A stretch of DNA of 64,000 bases, from NCBI RefSeq assembly GCF_001658025.2, contig NZ_CP014007.2:310001-374000 (forward strand), written 5' to 3'. Below the pieces are notes generated by a model. The model did not search any database. It saw only the letters and a program-made list of their open reading frames with translations, and had not been told where the DNA came from. Below, in pieces: positions 43,159 through 54,833 of the stretch. The stretch is from Kosakonia oryzae (GTDB lineage Bacteria; Pseudomonadota; Gammaproteobacteria; Enterobacterales; Enterobacteriaceae). The position numbers were made by a program, and so were the translations under genes. The stretch's first letter is position 1; each line of letters opens with the position of its first letter.

Positions 43159-43752
43159 TTAACCCTTCATCCACACCCGAATGCCGTCGAGGAACATCTG
43201 GGTGGCGAGCATCACCAGAACCAGCCCCATCAGACGTTCCAGCGCGTTCACCCCTTTCTCGCCGAGCAGGCGTAAAAACAGCGTCGATTGCAGCAAAATG
43301 GCGACCGTTCCACCCCAGGCGATTAACAGCGCAATCACCAGATGGCTCATTTGGTTTGGATACTGATGTGAAAGCAGCATCAGCGTTGCCAGCAGCGTAG
43401 GGCCAGCGACCAGCGGAATCGCCAGCGGCACGATAAACGGTTCTTCACCGGCCGGCAGGCCCGAACTACTGCCGGTTTCGCTGGGGAAAATCATCTTAAT
43501 GGCGATCAGGAACAGAATGATGCCGCCGGAAATCGACACTGTTTCCGCGCGTAAATTGAGCAGCGCGAGGATTTTCTCCCCGGCAAACAGGAAGATAAAC
43601 ATCACCAGCAGGGCGATCAGCAGTTCGCGGATCATGATCGCCCGGCGGCGTTTCGGCTCGGTATGTTTTAACACCGACATAAAAATGGGCAGGTTGCCTA
43701 ACGGATCCATTATCAGGATCAACAACACTGCTGCGGAGATGATTTCACTCAT
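43159..43752 (-). CDS. yhgN: YhgN, MarC-family membrane protein
   Basis: 197-residue inner-membrane protein with six hydrophobic segments and the MarC-family start LILIMDPLGNLPIF; E. coli YhgN has the same length. Function unknown; earlier claims of multidrug efflux for MarC were withdrawn. Divergent from asd as in E. coli. Confidence 0.92.
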   Translation of the reverse strand: MSEIISAAVLLILIMDPLGNLPIFMSVLKHTEPKRRRAIMIRELLIALLVMFIFLFAGEKILALLNLRAETVSISGGIILFLIAIKMIFPSETGSSSGLPAGEEPFIVPLAIPLVAGPTLLATLMLLSHQYPNQMSHLVIALLIAWGGTVAILLQSTLFLRLLGEKGVNALERLMGLVLVMLATQMFLDGIRVWMKG

Positions 43753-43927
43753 TTATTATTATCCCTGACGCTGGCGGCCAACTGGCAGTAATTAGCCGCA
43801 TTTCTGATGCATTCGCTATCATTGATTAATTTCACTTGCGACTTTGGCTGCATTTTGTAATGTGAGCACTGGCCCAGTGGGATACTGGTACACATCTTCA
43901 GCACATACCTCTGCAGGAACTTTCGCT

Positions 43928-45034
43928 ATGAAAAATGTTGGTTTTATCGGCTGGCGTGGAATGGTCGGCTCTGTACTCATGCAACGCATGGTTGAGGAGC
44001 GCGATTTCGACGCCATTCGCCCTGTCTTCTTTTCCACTTCCCAGTTTGGGCAGGCTGCACCAGCGTTTGGCGGCCATGCAGCAGGTACGCTTCAGGACGC
44101 GTTCAACCTGGAAGCGCTGAAGGCACTCGACATCATTGTCACCTGCCAGGGCGGCGATTATACCAACGAAATCTATCCAAAGCTCCGTGAAAGCGGCTGG
44201 CAAGGTTACTGGATCGACGCAGCATCTTCTTTACGCATGAAAGATGACGCCATTATTATCCTCGACCCGGTTAACCAGGCGGTTATCAATGACGGCCTGA
44301 ACCACGGCATCAAAACCTTTGTTGGCGGCAACTGTACCGTCAGCCTGATGCTGATGTCGCTGGGCGGTCTGTTCGCCAACGATCTGGTGGAATGGGTCTC
44401 GGTAGCGACCTACCAGGCGGCTTCCGGCGGCGGCGCGCGTCATATGCGCGAACTGCTGACGCAGATGGGCCAGTTGCACAACCATGTGGCGGCAGAACTG
44501 GCGGATCCGGCTTCGGCTATTCTCGACATCGAGCGCAAAGTCACGGCATTGACCCGCAGCGGCGAACTGGCGGTGGATAACTTCGGTGTACCGCTGGCGG
44601 GCAGCCTGATTCCGTGGATCGACAAACAGCTCGACAACGGCCAGAGCCGCGAAGAGTGGAAAGGCCAGGCCGAAACCAACAAAATTCTCAACACGGCGTC
44701 CACCATTCCGGTTGACGGTCTGTGCGTACGTATCGGCGCGCTGCGCTGCCATAGCCAGGCGTTTACCATCAAACTGAAAAAAGATGTGTCGATTCCGACC
44801 GTGGAAGAGCTGCTGGCTGCGCACAACCCGTGGGCAAAAGTGGTGCCGAACGATCGCGAAATCAGCATGCGCGAACTGACGCCTGCGGCTGTCACCGGCA
44901 CGCTGACCACGCCGGTTGGCCGTCTGCGCAAACTGAACATGGGGCCGGAGTTCCTCTCTGCCTTTACCGTTGGCGACCAGCTATTGTGGGGCGCGGCGGA
45001 ACCATTGCGTCGAATGTTGCGCCAACTGGCGTAA
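43928..45034 (+). CDS. asd: Aspartate-semialdehyde dehydrogenase
   Basis: 368 residues (E. coli 367) from the ATG at 43928 with a GCAGGAAC site upstream. NADPH-dependent reduction of aspartyl phosphate to the semialdehyde for lysine, threonine, methionine and diaminopimelate. N-terminal [10 protein letters not shown] nucleotide loop; catalytic Cys136 in GGNCTVSLM; catalytic His in RCHSQAF. An intrinsic terminator follows. Confidence 0.97.
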   Translation: MKNVGFIGWRGMVGSVLMQRMVEERDFDAIRPVFFSTSQFGQAAPAFGGHAAGTLQDAFNLEALKALDIIVTCQGGDYTNEIYPKLRESGWQGYWIDAASSLRMKDDAIIILDPVNQAVINDGLNHGIKTFVGGNCTVSLMLMSLGGLFANDLVEWVSVATYQAASGGGARHMRELLTQMGQLHNHVAAELADPASAILDIERKVTALTRSGELAVDNFGVPLAGSLIPWIDKQLDNGQSREEWKGQAETNKILNTASTIPVDGLCVRIGALRCHSQAFTIKLKKDVSIPTVEELLAAHNPWAKVVPNDREISMRELTPAAVTGTLTTPVGRLRKLNMGPEFLSAFTVGDQLLWGAAEPLRRMLRQLA

Positions 45035-45044
45035 GCGAAAAATA

Positions 45045-45074
45045 AAAAAAAGGGTGCTTCGGCACCTTTTTTTA
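45045..45074. terminator. asd terminator
   Basis: A-run, GGTGC (45053-45057), loop TTCG, GCACC (45062-45066), then T-run; works on either strand. Confidence 0.9.
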
Positions 45075-45290
45075 TGAGTTTTTGCCGGAAAATGTGGTTG
45101 ATGTGTTTATTTTCTCAGGAGTTGAAAAGTGTTGGCTATGCTTTAAGTAAGGTGTCTGAACGCCTTACCTGAAAGCGGGACGGAGCATAGAGGATGCGCA
45201 CATTTGTGCTGCTCCGTTCAGGTTCAAAAGTATCGCAACCGCGTGAAACGGCGGTGGAAAGCGCGATACCACCATAACAGGATGAAAGCC

Positions 45291-47477
45291 ATGTCTGTTC
45301 ATATCGACAGAGACGTGATTAATGCACTAATTTCCGGCCATTTTGCCGACCCTTTTTCCGTTCTTGGCATGCATTGTACCGATGCCGGTATTGAAGTTCG
45401 CGCTCTGTTGCCTGACGCCACTGAAGTGTGGGTTATTGAGCCGAAAACCGGGCGCAAAGTAGGACAACTGGAGTGCCTGGATTCACGGGGCTTCTTCAGC
45501 GGCGTGATGGAGCGCCGCAAAAATCCTTTCCGTTATCAATTTGCTGTGATCTGGCATGGCCAGCAGAATCTGATTGATGATCCCTACCGTTTCGGCCCGC
45601 TGTTGCAGGATCTGGATAGCTGGCTGCTCAGTGAAGGAACCCATATGCGCCCCTATGAAACGCTGGGTGCGCATGCGGATACGATGGATGGCGTGGTCGG
45701 AACACGATTCGCCGTCTGGGCGCCAAATGCGCAGCGGGTTTCGGTAGTTGGGCAGTTCAACTACTGGGACGGTCGCCGCCATCCGATGCGCCTGCGTCGT
45801 GAAAGCGGGATCTGGGAGCTGTTCATCCCTGGCGCGCTCAACGGTCAGCTCTACAAATTCGAGATCCTTGATGCAAATGGCAGGTTGAGGATTAAGGCCG
45901 ATCCTTACGCCTTTGAAGCCCAGATGCGCCCGGACAGTGCCTCATTGATCTGCGGTCTGCCGGGCAAGAAAACGCAGAGCGAGGAGCGCAAGCAGGCAAA
46001 CCAGTTTGATGCGCCAATCAGTATTTATGAGGTGCATCTGGGTTCCTGGCGTCGCCATACCGACAACAACTTCTGGCTCAGCTATCGTGAACTGGCCGAT
46101 CAACTGGTGCCGTATGCCAAATGGATGGGATTTACCCACCTTGAATTGATGCCAGTGAATGAACACCCCTTTGATGGCAGTTGGGGCTACCAGCCGACCG
46201 GGCTATACGCACCGACCCGCCGCTTTGGTACTCGCGATGATTTTCTGCACTTTATTCATACCGCCCATGCTGCCGGGCTGGGGGTGATCCTCGACTGGGT
46301 ACCGGGGCATTTTCCGTCGGACGATTTTGGCCTGGCTGAGTTTGACGGAACGAAGTTGTATGAGCACAGCGATCCGCGTGAAGGCTATCACCAGGACTGG
46401 AACACACTGATTTATAACTACGGGCGTCGCGAAGTGAGTAACTATCTGGTAGGCAATGCGCTCTACTGGATCGAACGCTTCGGGATAGATGCGCTGCGCG
46501 TCGATGCGGTGGCCTCGATGATCTACCGCGACTACAGCCGCAAAGAGGGCGAGTGGATCCCCAATGAGTTTGGTGGACGCGAGAACCTGGAAGCGATTGA
46601 ATTTCTGCGTAACACCAACCGCATCCTCGGCGAGCAGGCACCGGGCGTCGTCAGTATGGCGGAAGAGTCCACCGATTTTGCCGGCGTTTCGCGGCCGCCT
46701 TCTCAGGGCGGGCTGGGTTTCTGGTACAAGTGGAATCTGGGCTGGATGCACGACACGCTGGACTATATGAAGCTCGATCCGGTCTATCGCAAGTACCACC
46801 ACGATAAACTCACTTTCGGCATCCTCTACAACTACAGCGAAAACTTTATCCTGCCGCTGTCCCATGACGAAGTGGTTCATGGCAAGAAATCGATCCTCGA
46901 CAGAATGCCCGGCGATGCCTGGCAAAAATTTGCCAATCTGCGCGCTTACTACGCGTGGATGTGGGCCTTCCCTGGCAAAAAATTACTGTTTATGGGCAAC
47001 GAATTTGCCCAGGGACGCGAGTGGAACCACGACGGCAGCCTGGACTGGCATCTGCTTGAGGGCGGCGATAACTGGCACCACGGCGTACAGCGGCTGGTGC
47101 GCGACATGAACCATCTCTACCGTCACCACAAAGCGCTGCATGAGGTGGATTTTGACCCGTACGGTTTTGAGTGGCTGGTGGTGGATGATCATGAAGCGTC
47201 GGTGTTTGTCTTTATCCGGCGCGACAGGCAGGGTAACGAAATCATTGTCGCCAGTAACTTTACCCCGGTGCCGCGCTACGATTATCGCTTTGGTATCAAT
47301 CAGCCTGGCCGCTGGCGCGAGGAGTTAAACACCGATTCGATGCACTACCACGGCAGTAATACCGGTAATGGCGGCGTGGTACACAGCGATGCGATTGCTA
47401 ACCGGGGGCGTGAGCACTCGCTGTTACTGACGTTACCGCCGCTGGCGACCATCTGGCTGGTGCGGGAGGGGGAATGA
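45291..47477 (+). CDS. glgB: GlgB, 1,4-alpha-glucan branching enzyme
   Basis: 728 residues, E. coli length, from the ATG at 45291; an in-frame ATG at 45282 is possible, while the extension to 45204 is leader. N-terminal CBM48 modules (about residues 20-220), then a GH13 catalytic barrel with [13 protein letters not shown] (nucleophile Asp), MAEEST (acid Glu) and [10 protein letters not shown]. It introduces alpha-1,6 branches in glycogen. First gene of glgBXCAP; overlaps glgX by four bases. Confidence 0.97.
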   Translation: MSVHIDRDVINALISGHFADPFSVLGMHCTDAGIEVRALLPDATEVWVIEPKTGRKVGQLECLDSRGFFSGVMERRKNPFRYQFAVIWHGQQNLIDDPYRFGPLLQDLDSWLLSEGTHMRPYETLGAHADTMDGVVGTRFAVWAPNAQRVSVVGQFNYWDGRRHPMRLRRESGIWELFIPGALNGQLYKFEILDANGRLRIKADPYAFEAQMRPDSASLICGLPGKKTQSEERKQANQFDAPISIYEVHLGSWRRHTDNNFWLSYRELADQLVPYAKWMGFTHLELMPVNEHPFDGSWGYQPTGLYAPTRRFGTRDDFLHFIHTAHAAGLGVILDWVPGHFPSDDFGLAEFDGTKLYEHSDPREGYHQDWNTLIYNYGRREVSNYLVGNALYWIERFGIDALRVDAVASMIYRDYSRKEGEWIPNEFGGRENLEAIEFLRNTNRILGEQAPGVVSMAEESTDFAGVSRPPSQGGLGFWYKWNLGWMHDTLDYMKLDPVYRKYHHDKLTFGILYNYSENFILPLSHDEVVHGKKSILDRMPGDAWQKFANLRAYYAWMWAFPGKKLLFMGNEFAQGREWNHDGSLDWHLLEGGDNWHHGVQRLVRDMNHLYRHHKALHEVDFDPYGFEWLVVDDHEASVFVFIRRDRQGNEIIVASNFTPVPRYDYRFGINQPGRWREELNTDSMHYHGSNTGNGGVVHSDAIANRGREHSLLLTLPPLATIWLVREGE

Positions 47478-49450
47478 CGAAGCTGACGGTGGGGCAATCG
47501 TTGCCGCCCGGCGCAGAAGTGCAGGCGGACGGCGTTAATTTTACGCTGTTTTCCGCCCATGCGGAGCGCGTCGAGCTGTGCCTGTTCGATGACGAAGGTA
47601 ACGAACAGCGCGTCGATCTGCCCGGCCGCACCGGGGATATCTGGCACGGTTTTCTCAGCGGCGCAAAACCCGGCCTGCACTATGGCTACCGGGTGCATGG
47701 CCCCTGGGAACCGGCGCAAGGCCACCGTTTTAATCCGGCAAAACTTTTGCTTGACCCCTGCGCGAAGCGCGTTGACGGCGAGGCCGTTGACAGCCCGCTG
47801 TTCCACGGCGGCCATGATTCGCCGGATCCTCACGATAATGCCTCGCTTGGCTTGCGCAGCGTAGTGGTGCATGACGCGTTCGACTGGCAAAACGATGTGC
47901 CGCCGCGCACGCCGTGGGGCAACACCGTCATTTACGAAGCGCACGTCAAAGGGCTCACCTGGCTTCATCCTCAGTTGCCGGAAAATATTCGTGGCACCTA
48001 TAAGGCGCTGGGGCATCCGTTGATGGTTGCCTGGTTTAAGCAGCTTGGCATCACCGCGCTGGAGCTGCTGCCCGTCGCCCATTTTGCCAGTGAGCCGCGC
48101 CTGCAACGGCTGGGGCTTTCTAATTACTGGGGCTACAACCCGCTGGCGCTGTTTGCGCTCCATCCGCACTATGCCAGCGATCCGCAACAGACCATCAATG
48201 AATTTCGCGAAGCGGTGAGGGCGCTGCATCAGGCGGGGATCGAAGTGATCCTCGATATTGTGCTTAATCACAGCGCCGAAACCGATCTCGACGGGCCGAC
48301 TTTCTCCCTGCGCGGCATTGATAACAGTACCTATTATTGGATCAGAGAAGATGGCGATTATCACAACTGGACCGGATGCGGCAACACGCTGAATCTGAGC
48401 CACCCCGCAGGCGTGGACTATGCGCATGCCTGCCTGCGTTACTGGGCGGAGACCTTCCACGTTGACGGTTTCCGCTTCGATCTGGCGACAATCATGGGAC
48501 GCACACCGGATTTCGATCCGCAGGCGCCGCTGTTTACCGCGATCAAAAACGATCCGCTGCTTTGCGATCTGAAACTGATCGCCGAGCCGTGGGATATCGG
48601 CCCTGGCGGCTACCAGGTGGGGAATTTCCCCGCGCCGTTTGCCGAATGGAACGATCATTTCCGCGACGCGACGCGCCGTTTTTGGCTGGAACAGTCGTTG
48701 TCGCTGGGGGAGCTGGCCGGGCGGTTTGCTGCTTCCAGCGATCTGTTTAAACGTGCGGGCCGCTTGCCGTCGGCTTCGGTCAATCTGATCACCGCGCACG
48801 ATGGTTTTACTTTGCGTGATTGCGTCTGTTTCAGCCACAAGCATAACGAGGCGAACGGTGAGGACAATCGCGACGGTACCGACAATAACCACAGCAATAA
48901 TCATGGACACGAGGGTCTGGGTGGCAGTTTGGATGTGGTCGAACGGCGGCGCGCCAGCGTGCATGCCCTGCTGACCACGCTGCTGCTTTCTCAGGGAACG
49001 CCGATGCTGCTGGCCGGAGATGAACTGGGGCACAGCCAGCACGGTAATAATAATGCGTACTGCCAGGATAACGCGCTGACATGGTTGAGCTGGCAGCACG
49101 CGGATAGCGGGCTCATGCACTTCACTGCCGCACTTATCCAGCTACGTCAACGGATCCCCGCTTTGACGCGCAACGTCTGGTGGGAAGAAGGAGACGGCAA
49201 CGTAGCCTGGCTGGATCACGCCGGACAACCATTGACGGCGCAGGCGTGGCAGCACGGTGCTCTGCGCTTACAAATTTTGCTCTCCAATACGGTTTTAATC
49301 GCCATTAACGCAACCAGCGATGTTGCAGAAATGGTTTTGCCTCAAGGGGGTTGGCACGCCATTCCTCCCTTTGCCGGAGAGGACAATCCGGTAGTGATAA
49401 CTGCCTGGCATGGGCCTGCGCATGGAGTTTGCGTATTTCAGCGGTCATAA
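47474..49450 (+). CDS. glgX: GlgX, glycogen debranching enzyme
   Basis: 658-residue GH13 isoamylase-type enzyme hydrolysing short branches left by phosphorylase. Catalytic blocks [28 protein letters not shown] and [10 protein letters not shown] are present. ATGA overlap with glgB. The reading frame ends 14 bases before glgC. Confidence 0.96.
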   Translation: MTKLTVGQSLPPGAEVQADGVNFTLFSAHAERVELCLFDDEGNEQRVDLPGRTGDIWHGFLSGAKPGLHYGYRVHGPWEPAQGHRFNPAKLLLDPCAKRVDGEAVDSPLFHGGHDSPDPHDNASLGLRSVVVHDAFDWQNDVPPRTPWGNTVIYEAHVKGLTWLHPQLPENIRGTYKALGHPLMVAWFKQLGITALELLPVAHFASEPRLQRLGLSNYWGYNPLALFALHPHYASDPQQTINEFREAVRALHQAGIEVILDIVLNHSAETDLDGPTFSLRGIDNSTYYWIREDGDYHNWTGCGNTLNLSHPAGVDYAHACLRYWAETFHVDGFRFDLATIMGRTPDFDPQAPLFTAIKNDPLLCDLKLIAEPWDIGPGGYQVGNFPAPFAEWNDHFRDATRRFWLEQSLSLGELAGRFAASSDLFKRAGRLPSASVNLITAHDGFTLRDCVCFSHKHNEANGEDNRDGTDNNHSNNHGHEGLGGSLDVVERRRASVHALLTTLLLSQGTPMLLAGDELGHSQHGNNNAYCQDNALTWLSWQHADSGLMHFTAALIQLRQRIPALTRNVWWEEGDGNVAWLDHAGQPLTAQAWQHGALRLQILLSNTVLIAINATSDVAEMVLPQGGWHAIPPFAGEDNPVVITAWHGPAHGVCVFQRS

Positions 49451-49464
49451 AAACGGAGTCTGTC

Positions 49465-50748
49465 ATGGTGAGATTAGATAAGAACGACCCTACAATGTTA
49501 GCGCGCCAGTTGCCCTTGAAATCAGTCGCCCTGATTCTGGCGGGCGGGCGCGGGACGCGCCTGAAAGATTTAACCAAAAAACGCGCCAAGCCGGCGGTTC
49601 ACTTCGGCGGTAAATTCCGCATCATCGATTTTGCGCTCTCCAACTGCATCAACTCCGGTATCCGCCGTATTGGGGTTATTACCCAGTACCAATCCCACAC
49701 GCTGGTTCAGCATATTCAGCGCGGCTGGTCTTTCTTCAATAACGAGATGAACGAGTTTGTCGACTTATTGCCTGCCCAGCAGCGTGTGCATGGCGAAAAC
49801 TGGTATCGCGGCACGGCAGATGCGGTGACGCAGAACCTCGATATTATTCGCCGCTACCGCGCGGAATATATCGTCATTCTGGCGGGTGACCACATTTACA
49901 AACAGGATTACTCGCGCATGCTGCTCGACCATGTCGAAAAAGGGGCGCGTTGCACCGTGGCCTGCTTGCCGGTGCCCATTCACGAAGCAACTGCCTTTGG
50001 CGTGATGGCGGTTGATGAGCAGGACAAGGTGGTCGAATTCGTCGAAAAACCGGCGAATCCGCCCTCTATGCCCGGCGATGACAGCAAAGCGCTGGCCAGT
50101 ATGGGGATCTATATTTTTGATGCTGAATATTTGTACGACCTGCTGGAGGAGGATGATAAAAACGAGAACTCCAGCCACGACTTCGGTAAAGACATCATTC
50201 CGCAAATCGTCAAATCTGGCATGGCCTATGCACATCCATTCCCACAATCCTGTGTGCAATCGGATCCGAATTCAGAACCTTATTGGCGCGATGTGGGAAC
50301 GCTTGAAGCTTACTGGAAAGCGAACCTCGATTTAGCGTCGGTGATGCCAGAGCTGGATATGTACGATCAAAACTGGCCTATCCGTACCTATAATCAATCT
50401 CTGCCGCCGGCGAAATTTGTTCAGGATCGATCGGGCAGCCACGGCATGACGCTCAACTCGCTGGTTTCTGGCGGGTGCGTTATTTCAGGCTCGGTCGTTG
50501 TGCAGTCGGTGTTGTTCTATCGCGTACGCGTCAATTCTTTCTGCAACATCGATTCGTCGATATTGTTGCCGGAGGTATGGATAGGGCGCTCCTGCCGCTT
50601 GCGCCGCTGCATTATCGACAGAGGTTGTGTGATCCCGGAAGGCACAGTGATCGGTGAAAACGCAGAAGAAGACGCGCGCCGATTTTACCGCTCCGAAGAG
50701 GGCATCGTGCTGGTAACGCGAGAGATGCTACGCAAACTGCAAGGCTGA
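49465..50748 (+). CDS. glgC: GlgC, glucose-1-phosphate adenylyltransferase
   Basis: 427 residues (E. coli 431). It makes ADP-glucose, the glycogen precursor, and is the allosteric step (fructose-1,6-bisphosphate activates, AMP inhibits). [21 protein letters not shown] nucleotide-binding segment (partial: [11 protein letters not shown]) and the C-terminal left-handed beta helix are clear. ATG at 49465 is preceded by CGGAG, which carries a GGA as in CsrA-controlled leaders. Confidence 0.96.
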   Translation: MVRLDKNDPTMLARQLPLKSVALILAGGRGTRLKDLTKKRAKPAVHFGGKFRIIDFALSNCINSGIRRIGVITQYQSHTLVQHIQRGWSFFNNEMNEFVDLLPAQQRVHGENWYRGTADAVTQNLDIIRRYRAEYIVILAGDHIYKQDYSRMLLDHVEKGARCTVACLPVPIHEATAFGVMAVDEQDKVVEFVEKPANPPSMPGDDSKALASMGIYIFDAEYLYDLLEEDDKNENSSHDFGKDIIPQIVKSGMAYAHPFPQSCVQSDPNSEPYWRDVGTLEAYWKANLDLASVMPELDMYDQNWPIRTYNQSLPPAKFVQDRSGSHGMTLNSLVSGGCVISGSVVVQSVLFYRVRVNSFCNIDSSILLPEVWIGRSCRLRRCIIDRGCVIPEGTVIGENAEEDARRFYRSEEGIVLVTREMLRKLQG

Positions 50749-50765
50749 AAAGTGAATTGAAACCT

Positions 50766-50786
50766 TGCGCGGAAGAGGTCCGCGCA
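50766..50786. repeat. Hairpin between glgC and glgA
   Basis: TGCGCGGA (50766-50773) and TCCGCGCA (50779-50786) around a five-base loop. It may lower read-through or stabilise the upstream mRNA; a smaller ACGGC/GCCGT pair follows at 50801-50817. Confidence 0.5.
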
Positions 50787-50839
50787 CTGTTTCCCCCCTG
50801 ACGGCCATCCTTGCCGTATGGATTTGAACAGGAGCGATA

Positions 50840-52273
50840 ATGCAGGTTTTACATGTCTGTTCTGAAATGTTTCCGTTGCTGAAGACCGGAGGTCTGGCGG
50901 ACGTTATTGGTGCATTGCCTGCGGCGCAAATCGCCGGTGGTGTTGATACACGCGTACTGTTGCCTGCATTCCCGGATATTCGCCGTGGCGTGAGCGATGC
51001 TCAGGTGGTTACCCGCCGGGAGACCTTCGCCGGGCCCATCGCGTTGCTGTTTGGGCATTTTAACGGAGTAGGGATCTACCTGATCGACGCGCCGCATTTA
51101 TATGCGCGCCCCGGCAGTCCTTATCACGATACCAATTTATTTGCCTATACTGACAACGTATTGCGTTTTGCGTTGCTCGGTTGGGTGGGCAGCGAGATGG
51201 CAACCGGGCTGGATCCTTTCTGGCGCCCGGATATAGTTCATGCGCACGACTGGCATGCGGGGCTGGCTCCGGCCTATCTGGCGGCGAAAGGGCACCCGGC
51301 AAAGTCGGTTTTTACCGTCCATAACCTGGCCTACCAGGGAATGTTTTTTGCCCAGCATATGAATGACATCCAGTTGCCATTGTCATTCTTTAACATGCAC
51401 GGGCTGGAGTTTAATGGACAAATTTCATTTCTGAAGGCGGGGCTGTATTACGCGGATCATATTACCGCCGTTAGCCCCACCTACGCCCGGGAGATCACCG
51501 AGCCGCAATATGCCTATGGTATGGAAGGGTTACTGCGCCAGCGCCAGCAGGAGGGCCGCCTCAGCGGCATTCTGAACGGCGTGGATGAGAAGATTTGGGA
51601 TCCGGCGACGGATCTGCTTCTCGGTGCGCGCTACACGCGGGATACGCTGGAAGAGAAAGCGGAGAACAAACGTCAGTTGCAAATCGCCATGGGGCTGAAG
51701 GTCAACGACAAAGTTCCGCTGTTCTCCGTGGTCAGCCGTCTGACCAGCCAGAAAGGGCTGGATTTGGTGCTGGAAGCTTTGCCAGGCCTGCTGGAACAGG
51801 GCGGCCAACTGGCGCTGCTGGGCGCGGGCGATCCGGTCTTGCAGGAAGGTTTCCTCGCGGCAGCGGCGGAGCATCCGGGTCAGGTCGGCGTACAGATTGG
51901 CTATCACGAAGCGTTCTCCCACCGCATTATGGGCGGCGCGGATGTCATTCTGGTACCGAGCCGTTTTGAGCCGTGCGGCTTAACGCAGTTGTACGGTCTG
52001 AAGTATGGGACGTTGCCGCTGGTGCGGCGAACCGGCGGGCTGGCGGATACTGTTTCCGACAGTTCGCTGGAAAATCTGGCGGATGGCATCGCCACCGGTT
52101 TTGCTTTTGAAGACAGTAATGCCTGGTCGCTGTTAAGGGCGATCAGGCGTGCTTTCGTGTTGTGGTCCCGGCCTTCGCTTTGGCGTTTTGTACAGCGCCA
52201 GGCGATGGCCATGGATTTTAGCTGGCAGGTCGCAGCGCAGTCTTATCGCGATCTTTACCTTCGGTTGAAATAG
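50840..52273 (+). CDS. glgA: GlgA, glycogen synthase
   Basis: 477-residue GT5 glycosyltransferase transferring glucose from ADP-glucose. N-terminal KTGGLADV motif binds ADP-glucose; [17 protein letters not shown] (C-terminal active-site block) carries the catalytic Glu. E. coli length. ATG at 50840 has CAGGAG upstream. Confidence 0.97.
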   Translation: MQVLHVCSEMFPLLKTGGLADVIGALPAAQIAGGVDTRVLLPAFPDIRRGVSDAQVVTRRETFAGPIALLFGHFNGVGIYLIDAPHLYARPGSPYHDTNLFAYTDNVLRFALLGWVGSEMATGLDPFWRPDIVHAHDWHAGLAPAYLAAKGHPAKSVFTVHNLAYQGMFFAQHMNDIQLPLSFFNMHGLEFNGQISFLKAGLYYADHITAVSPTYAREITEPQYAYGMEGLLRQRQQEGRLSGILNGVDEKIWDPATDLLLGARYTRDTLEEKAENKRQLQIAMGLKVNDKVPLFSVVSRLTSQKGLDLVLEALPGLLEQGGQLALLGAGDPVLQEGFLAAAAEHPGQVGVQIGYHEAFSHRIMGGADVILVPSRFEPCGLTQLYGLKYGTLPLVRRTGGLADTVSDSSLENLADGIATGFAFEDSNAWSLLRAIRRAFVLWSRPSLWRFVQRQAMAMDFSWQVAAQSYRDLYLRLK

Positions 52274-52292
52274 TTTTCCAGGAATCACTTAT

Positions 52293-54740
52293 ATGAATGC
52301 ACCATTTACTTATGCCTCACCGACATTGAGTGTTGAGGCATTAAAACATTCGATTGCCTATAAACTGATGTTCACCATCGGTAAAGATCCGGCTATTGCT
52401 AACCGCCATGAATGGCTGAACGCCACGCTGTTCGCCGTTCGCGATCGTCTGGTGGAGCGCTGGCTGCGTTCCACCCGCGCGCAACTTTCCCAGGAAGTCC
52501 GCCAGGTCTACTACTTATCGATGGAGTTTCTGATTGGCCGCACCCTCTCCAACGCCATGCTTTCGCTCGGTATTTATGACGACGTGAAAAATGCGCTGGA
52601 AGAGATGGGGCTCGATCTTGAAGAGCTGATTGATGAAGAGAACGACCCCGGCCTCGGCAATGGTGGTCTCGGGCGGCTGGCGGCCTGTTTCCTGGATTCG
52701 CTGGCGACGCTGGGTTTGCCCGGCCGCGGCTATGGCATCCGTTATGACTACGGCATGTTTAAGCAAAATATCGTTGACGGGCGGCAGAAAGAGTCGCCGG
52801 ACTACTGGCTGGAATACGGCAACCCGTGGGAATTCAAACGCCACAATACGCGCTATAAAGTGCGTTTTGGCGGGCGTGTTCAGCAGGAGGGTAAGCGCAG
52901 CCGTTGGGTGGAAACCGAAGAGATCCTCGCGGTAGCCTACGACCAGATCATCCCCGGTTACGACACTGATGCGACCAACACCCTGCGCCTGTGGAATGCG
53001 CAGGCCAGTAGCGAAATTAACCTCGGTAAATTTAACCAGGGCGACTACTTTGCGGCGGTGGAAGATAAAAACCATTCGGAAAACGTCTCCCGCGTGCTCT
53101 ACCCGGACGATTCCACCTATTCCGGGCGTGAATTGCGTTTGCGGCAGGAGTATTTCCTCGTTTCAGCGACCGTGCAGGATATCCTCAGCCGCCACTATCA
53201 ATTGCATCAAACCTTCAGCAATCTGGCGGATAAAATCGCCATTCACCTCAACGACACCCATCCGGTGCTGTCGATTCCGGAGCTGATGCGCCTGTTGATC
53301 GACGAACATAAATTCGAATGGGATGAAGCATTCGAAGTCACCTGTCAGGTCTTCTCTTACACCAACCATACGTTGATGAGCGAAGCGCTGGAAACCTGGC
53401 CGGTGGATATGCTGGGCAAAATTTTGCCGCGTCATCTGCAAATCATCTTCGAAATTAATGATTATTTCCTGAAAACCTTGCAGGAGCAGTACCCGAACGA
53501 TACTGCGCTGCTGAGCCGGACGTCGATCATTGACGAATCCAGCGGCCGCCGCGTGCGTATGGCGTGGCTGGCTGTGGTGATCAGCCATAAAGTCAACGGC
53601 GTGTCTGAGCTGCACTCTAACCTGATGGTTCAGTCGCTGTTTGCCGATTTTGCCGCTATTTTCCCGATGCGTTTTCTCAACGTTACCAACGGCGTGACGC
53701 CGCGACGCTGGCTGGCGCTGGCCAACCCTTCGCTTTCCAGCGTGCTGGATGAACATATTGGTCGTACATGGCGTACCGATCTCAGCCAGTTGAGCGAGCT
53801 GGAGCAGCATATCGATTATCCGTTGGTTAACCAGGCGGTGCGGCAGGCCAAGCTGGAGAACAAAAAGCGGCTGGCGGATATCATTGCCCATCAACTTAAT
53901 GTGGTGGTGAATCCAAAAGCGCTGTTCGATGTGCAGATCAAGCGTATCCATGAATATAAACGTCAGTTGATGAACGTCCTGCACGTCATCACGCGTTACA
54001 ACCGTATTAAGGACGATCCCACCGCGCATTGGGTGCCGCGCGTCAATATCTTCGCAGGGAAAGCCGCTTCGGCGTATTACATGGCGAAGCATATTATTCA
54101 TCTGATCAACGATGTGGCACAGGTGATCAATAACGATCCGCAAATCGGCGACAAGCTGAAAGTGGTGTTTATCCCGAACTACAGCGTCAGCCTGGCGCAG
54201 GTGATCATTCCGGCGGCGGATCTGTCAGAGCAGATTTCCCTGGCGGGGACGGAAGCCTCTGGTACCAGTAATATGAAGTTCGCCCTTAACGGCGCGCTGA
54301 CAATTGGTACGCTGGATGGTGCCAACGTTGAGATGCAGGAGCATGTCGGCGCGGAGAATATCTTTATCTTCGGCAATACGGCGGATGAAGTTGAGGCGCT
54401 GCGACGCAAAGGTTATTCGCCGCGCGAATACTACGAAAAAGATCAAGAACTGCATCAGGTGCTGACGCAAATCGCCACCGGTCAGTTCAGCCCGAACGAG
54501 CCTGGTCGCTACCGCGATCTGGTGGATTCGCTCATCAACTTTGGCGACCATTACCAGGTGCTGGCGGATTTCCGCAGTTATGTCGATTGCCAGGATAAGG
54601 TGGATGAGCTGTATCGCCACCCGGAAGAGTGGGCCACCAAAGCGATGCATAATATCGCCAATATGGGGTATTTCTCGTCGGATCGTACGATTCAGGAGTA
54701 CGCCGAATATATCTGGCATATCGATCCGGTACGCCTGTAA
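52293..54740 (+). CDS. glgP: GlgP, glycogen phosphorylase
   Basis: 815-residue PLP-dependent GT35 phosphorylase, E. coli length, releasing glucose-1-phosphate from glycogen. The PLP-binding lysine lies in [28 protein letters not shown] and [12 protein letters not shown] are intact. Last gene of the glycogen operon; it is a paralogue of malP at the window's right end. Confidence 0.97.
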   Translation: MNAPFTYASPTLSVEALKHSIAYKLMFTIGKDPAIANRHEWLNATLFAVRDRLVERWLRSTRAQLSQEVRQVYYLSMEFLIGRTLSNAMLSLGIYDDVKNALEEMGLDLEELIDEENDPGLGNGGLGRLAACFLDSLATLGLPGRGYGIRYDYGMFKQNIVDGRQKESPDYWLEYGNPWEFKRHNTRYKVRFGGRVQQEGKRSRWVETEEILAVAYDQIIPGYDTDATNTLRLWNAQASSEINLGKFNQGDYFAAVEDKNHSENVSRVLYPDDSTYSGRELRLRQEYFLVSATVQDILSRHYQLHQTFSNLADKIAIHLNDTHPVLSIPELMRLLIDEHKFEWDEAFEVTCQVFSYTNHTLMSEALETWPVDMLGKILPRHLQIIFEINDYFLKTLQEQYPNDTALLSRTSIIDESSGRRVRMAWLAVVISHKVNGVSELHSNLMVQSLFADFAAIFPMRFLNVTNGVTPRRWLALANPSLSSVLDEHIGRTWRTDLSQLSELEQHIDYPLVNQAVRQAKLENKKRLADIIAHQLNVVVNPKALFDVQIKRIHEYKRQLMNVLHVITRYNRIKDDPTAHWVPRVNIFAGKAASAYYMAKHIIHLINDVAQVINNDPQIGDKLKVVFIPNYSVSLAQVIIPAADLSEQISLAGTEASGTSNMKFALNGALTIGTLDGANVEMQEHVGAENIFIFGNTADEVEALRRKGYSPREYYEKDQELHQVLTQIATGQFSPNEPGRYRDLVDSLINFGDHYQVLADFRSYVDCQDKVDELYRHPEEWATKAMHNIANMGYFSSDRTIQEYAEYIWHIDPVRL

Positions 54741-54744
54741 CGAT

Positions 54745-54827
54745 GCAGGCCCGGTAGCGTGATGCTTACCGGGCCTGCAAATATGCAGAACTCTGCAGGC
54801 CGGATAAGGCGTAGCCTCCATCCGGCA
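54745..54827. repeat. BIME: two REP units between glgP and glpD
   Basis: REP at 54745-54779 (GCAGGCCCGGTAGC ... TACCGGGCCTGCA) and a second at 54794-54827 (TGCAGGCCGGATAAGGCG ... CATCCGGCA), separated by a short linker. They fill the whole space between two convergent genes and likely serve as their shared 3' end. Confidence 0.88.
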
Positions 54828-54833
54828 CAACCA

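Noticed and set aside
45035-45290. Possible gene or riboswitch between asd and glgB
   Set aside because: No reading frame with codon use like its neighbours and no recognised aptamer; treated as glgB leader.
47345-49120. 591-codon frame antisense to glgX
   Set aside because: Entirely inside glgX with no homology-like motifs and no ribosome-binding site; a high-GC shadow.
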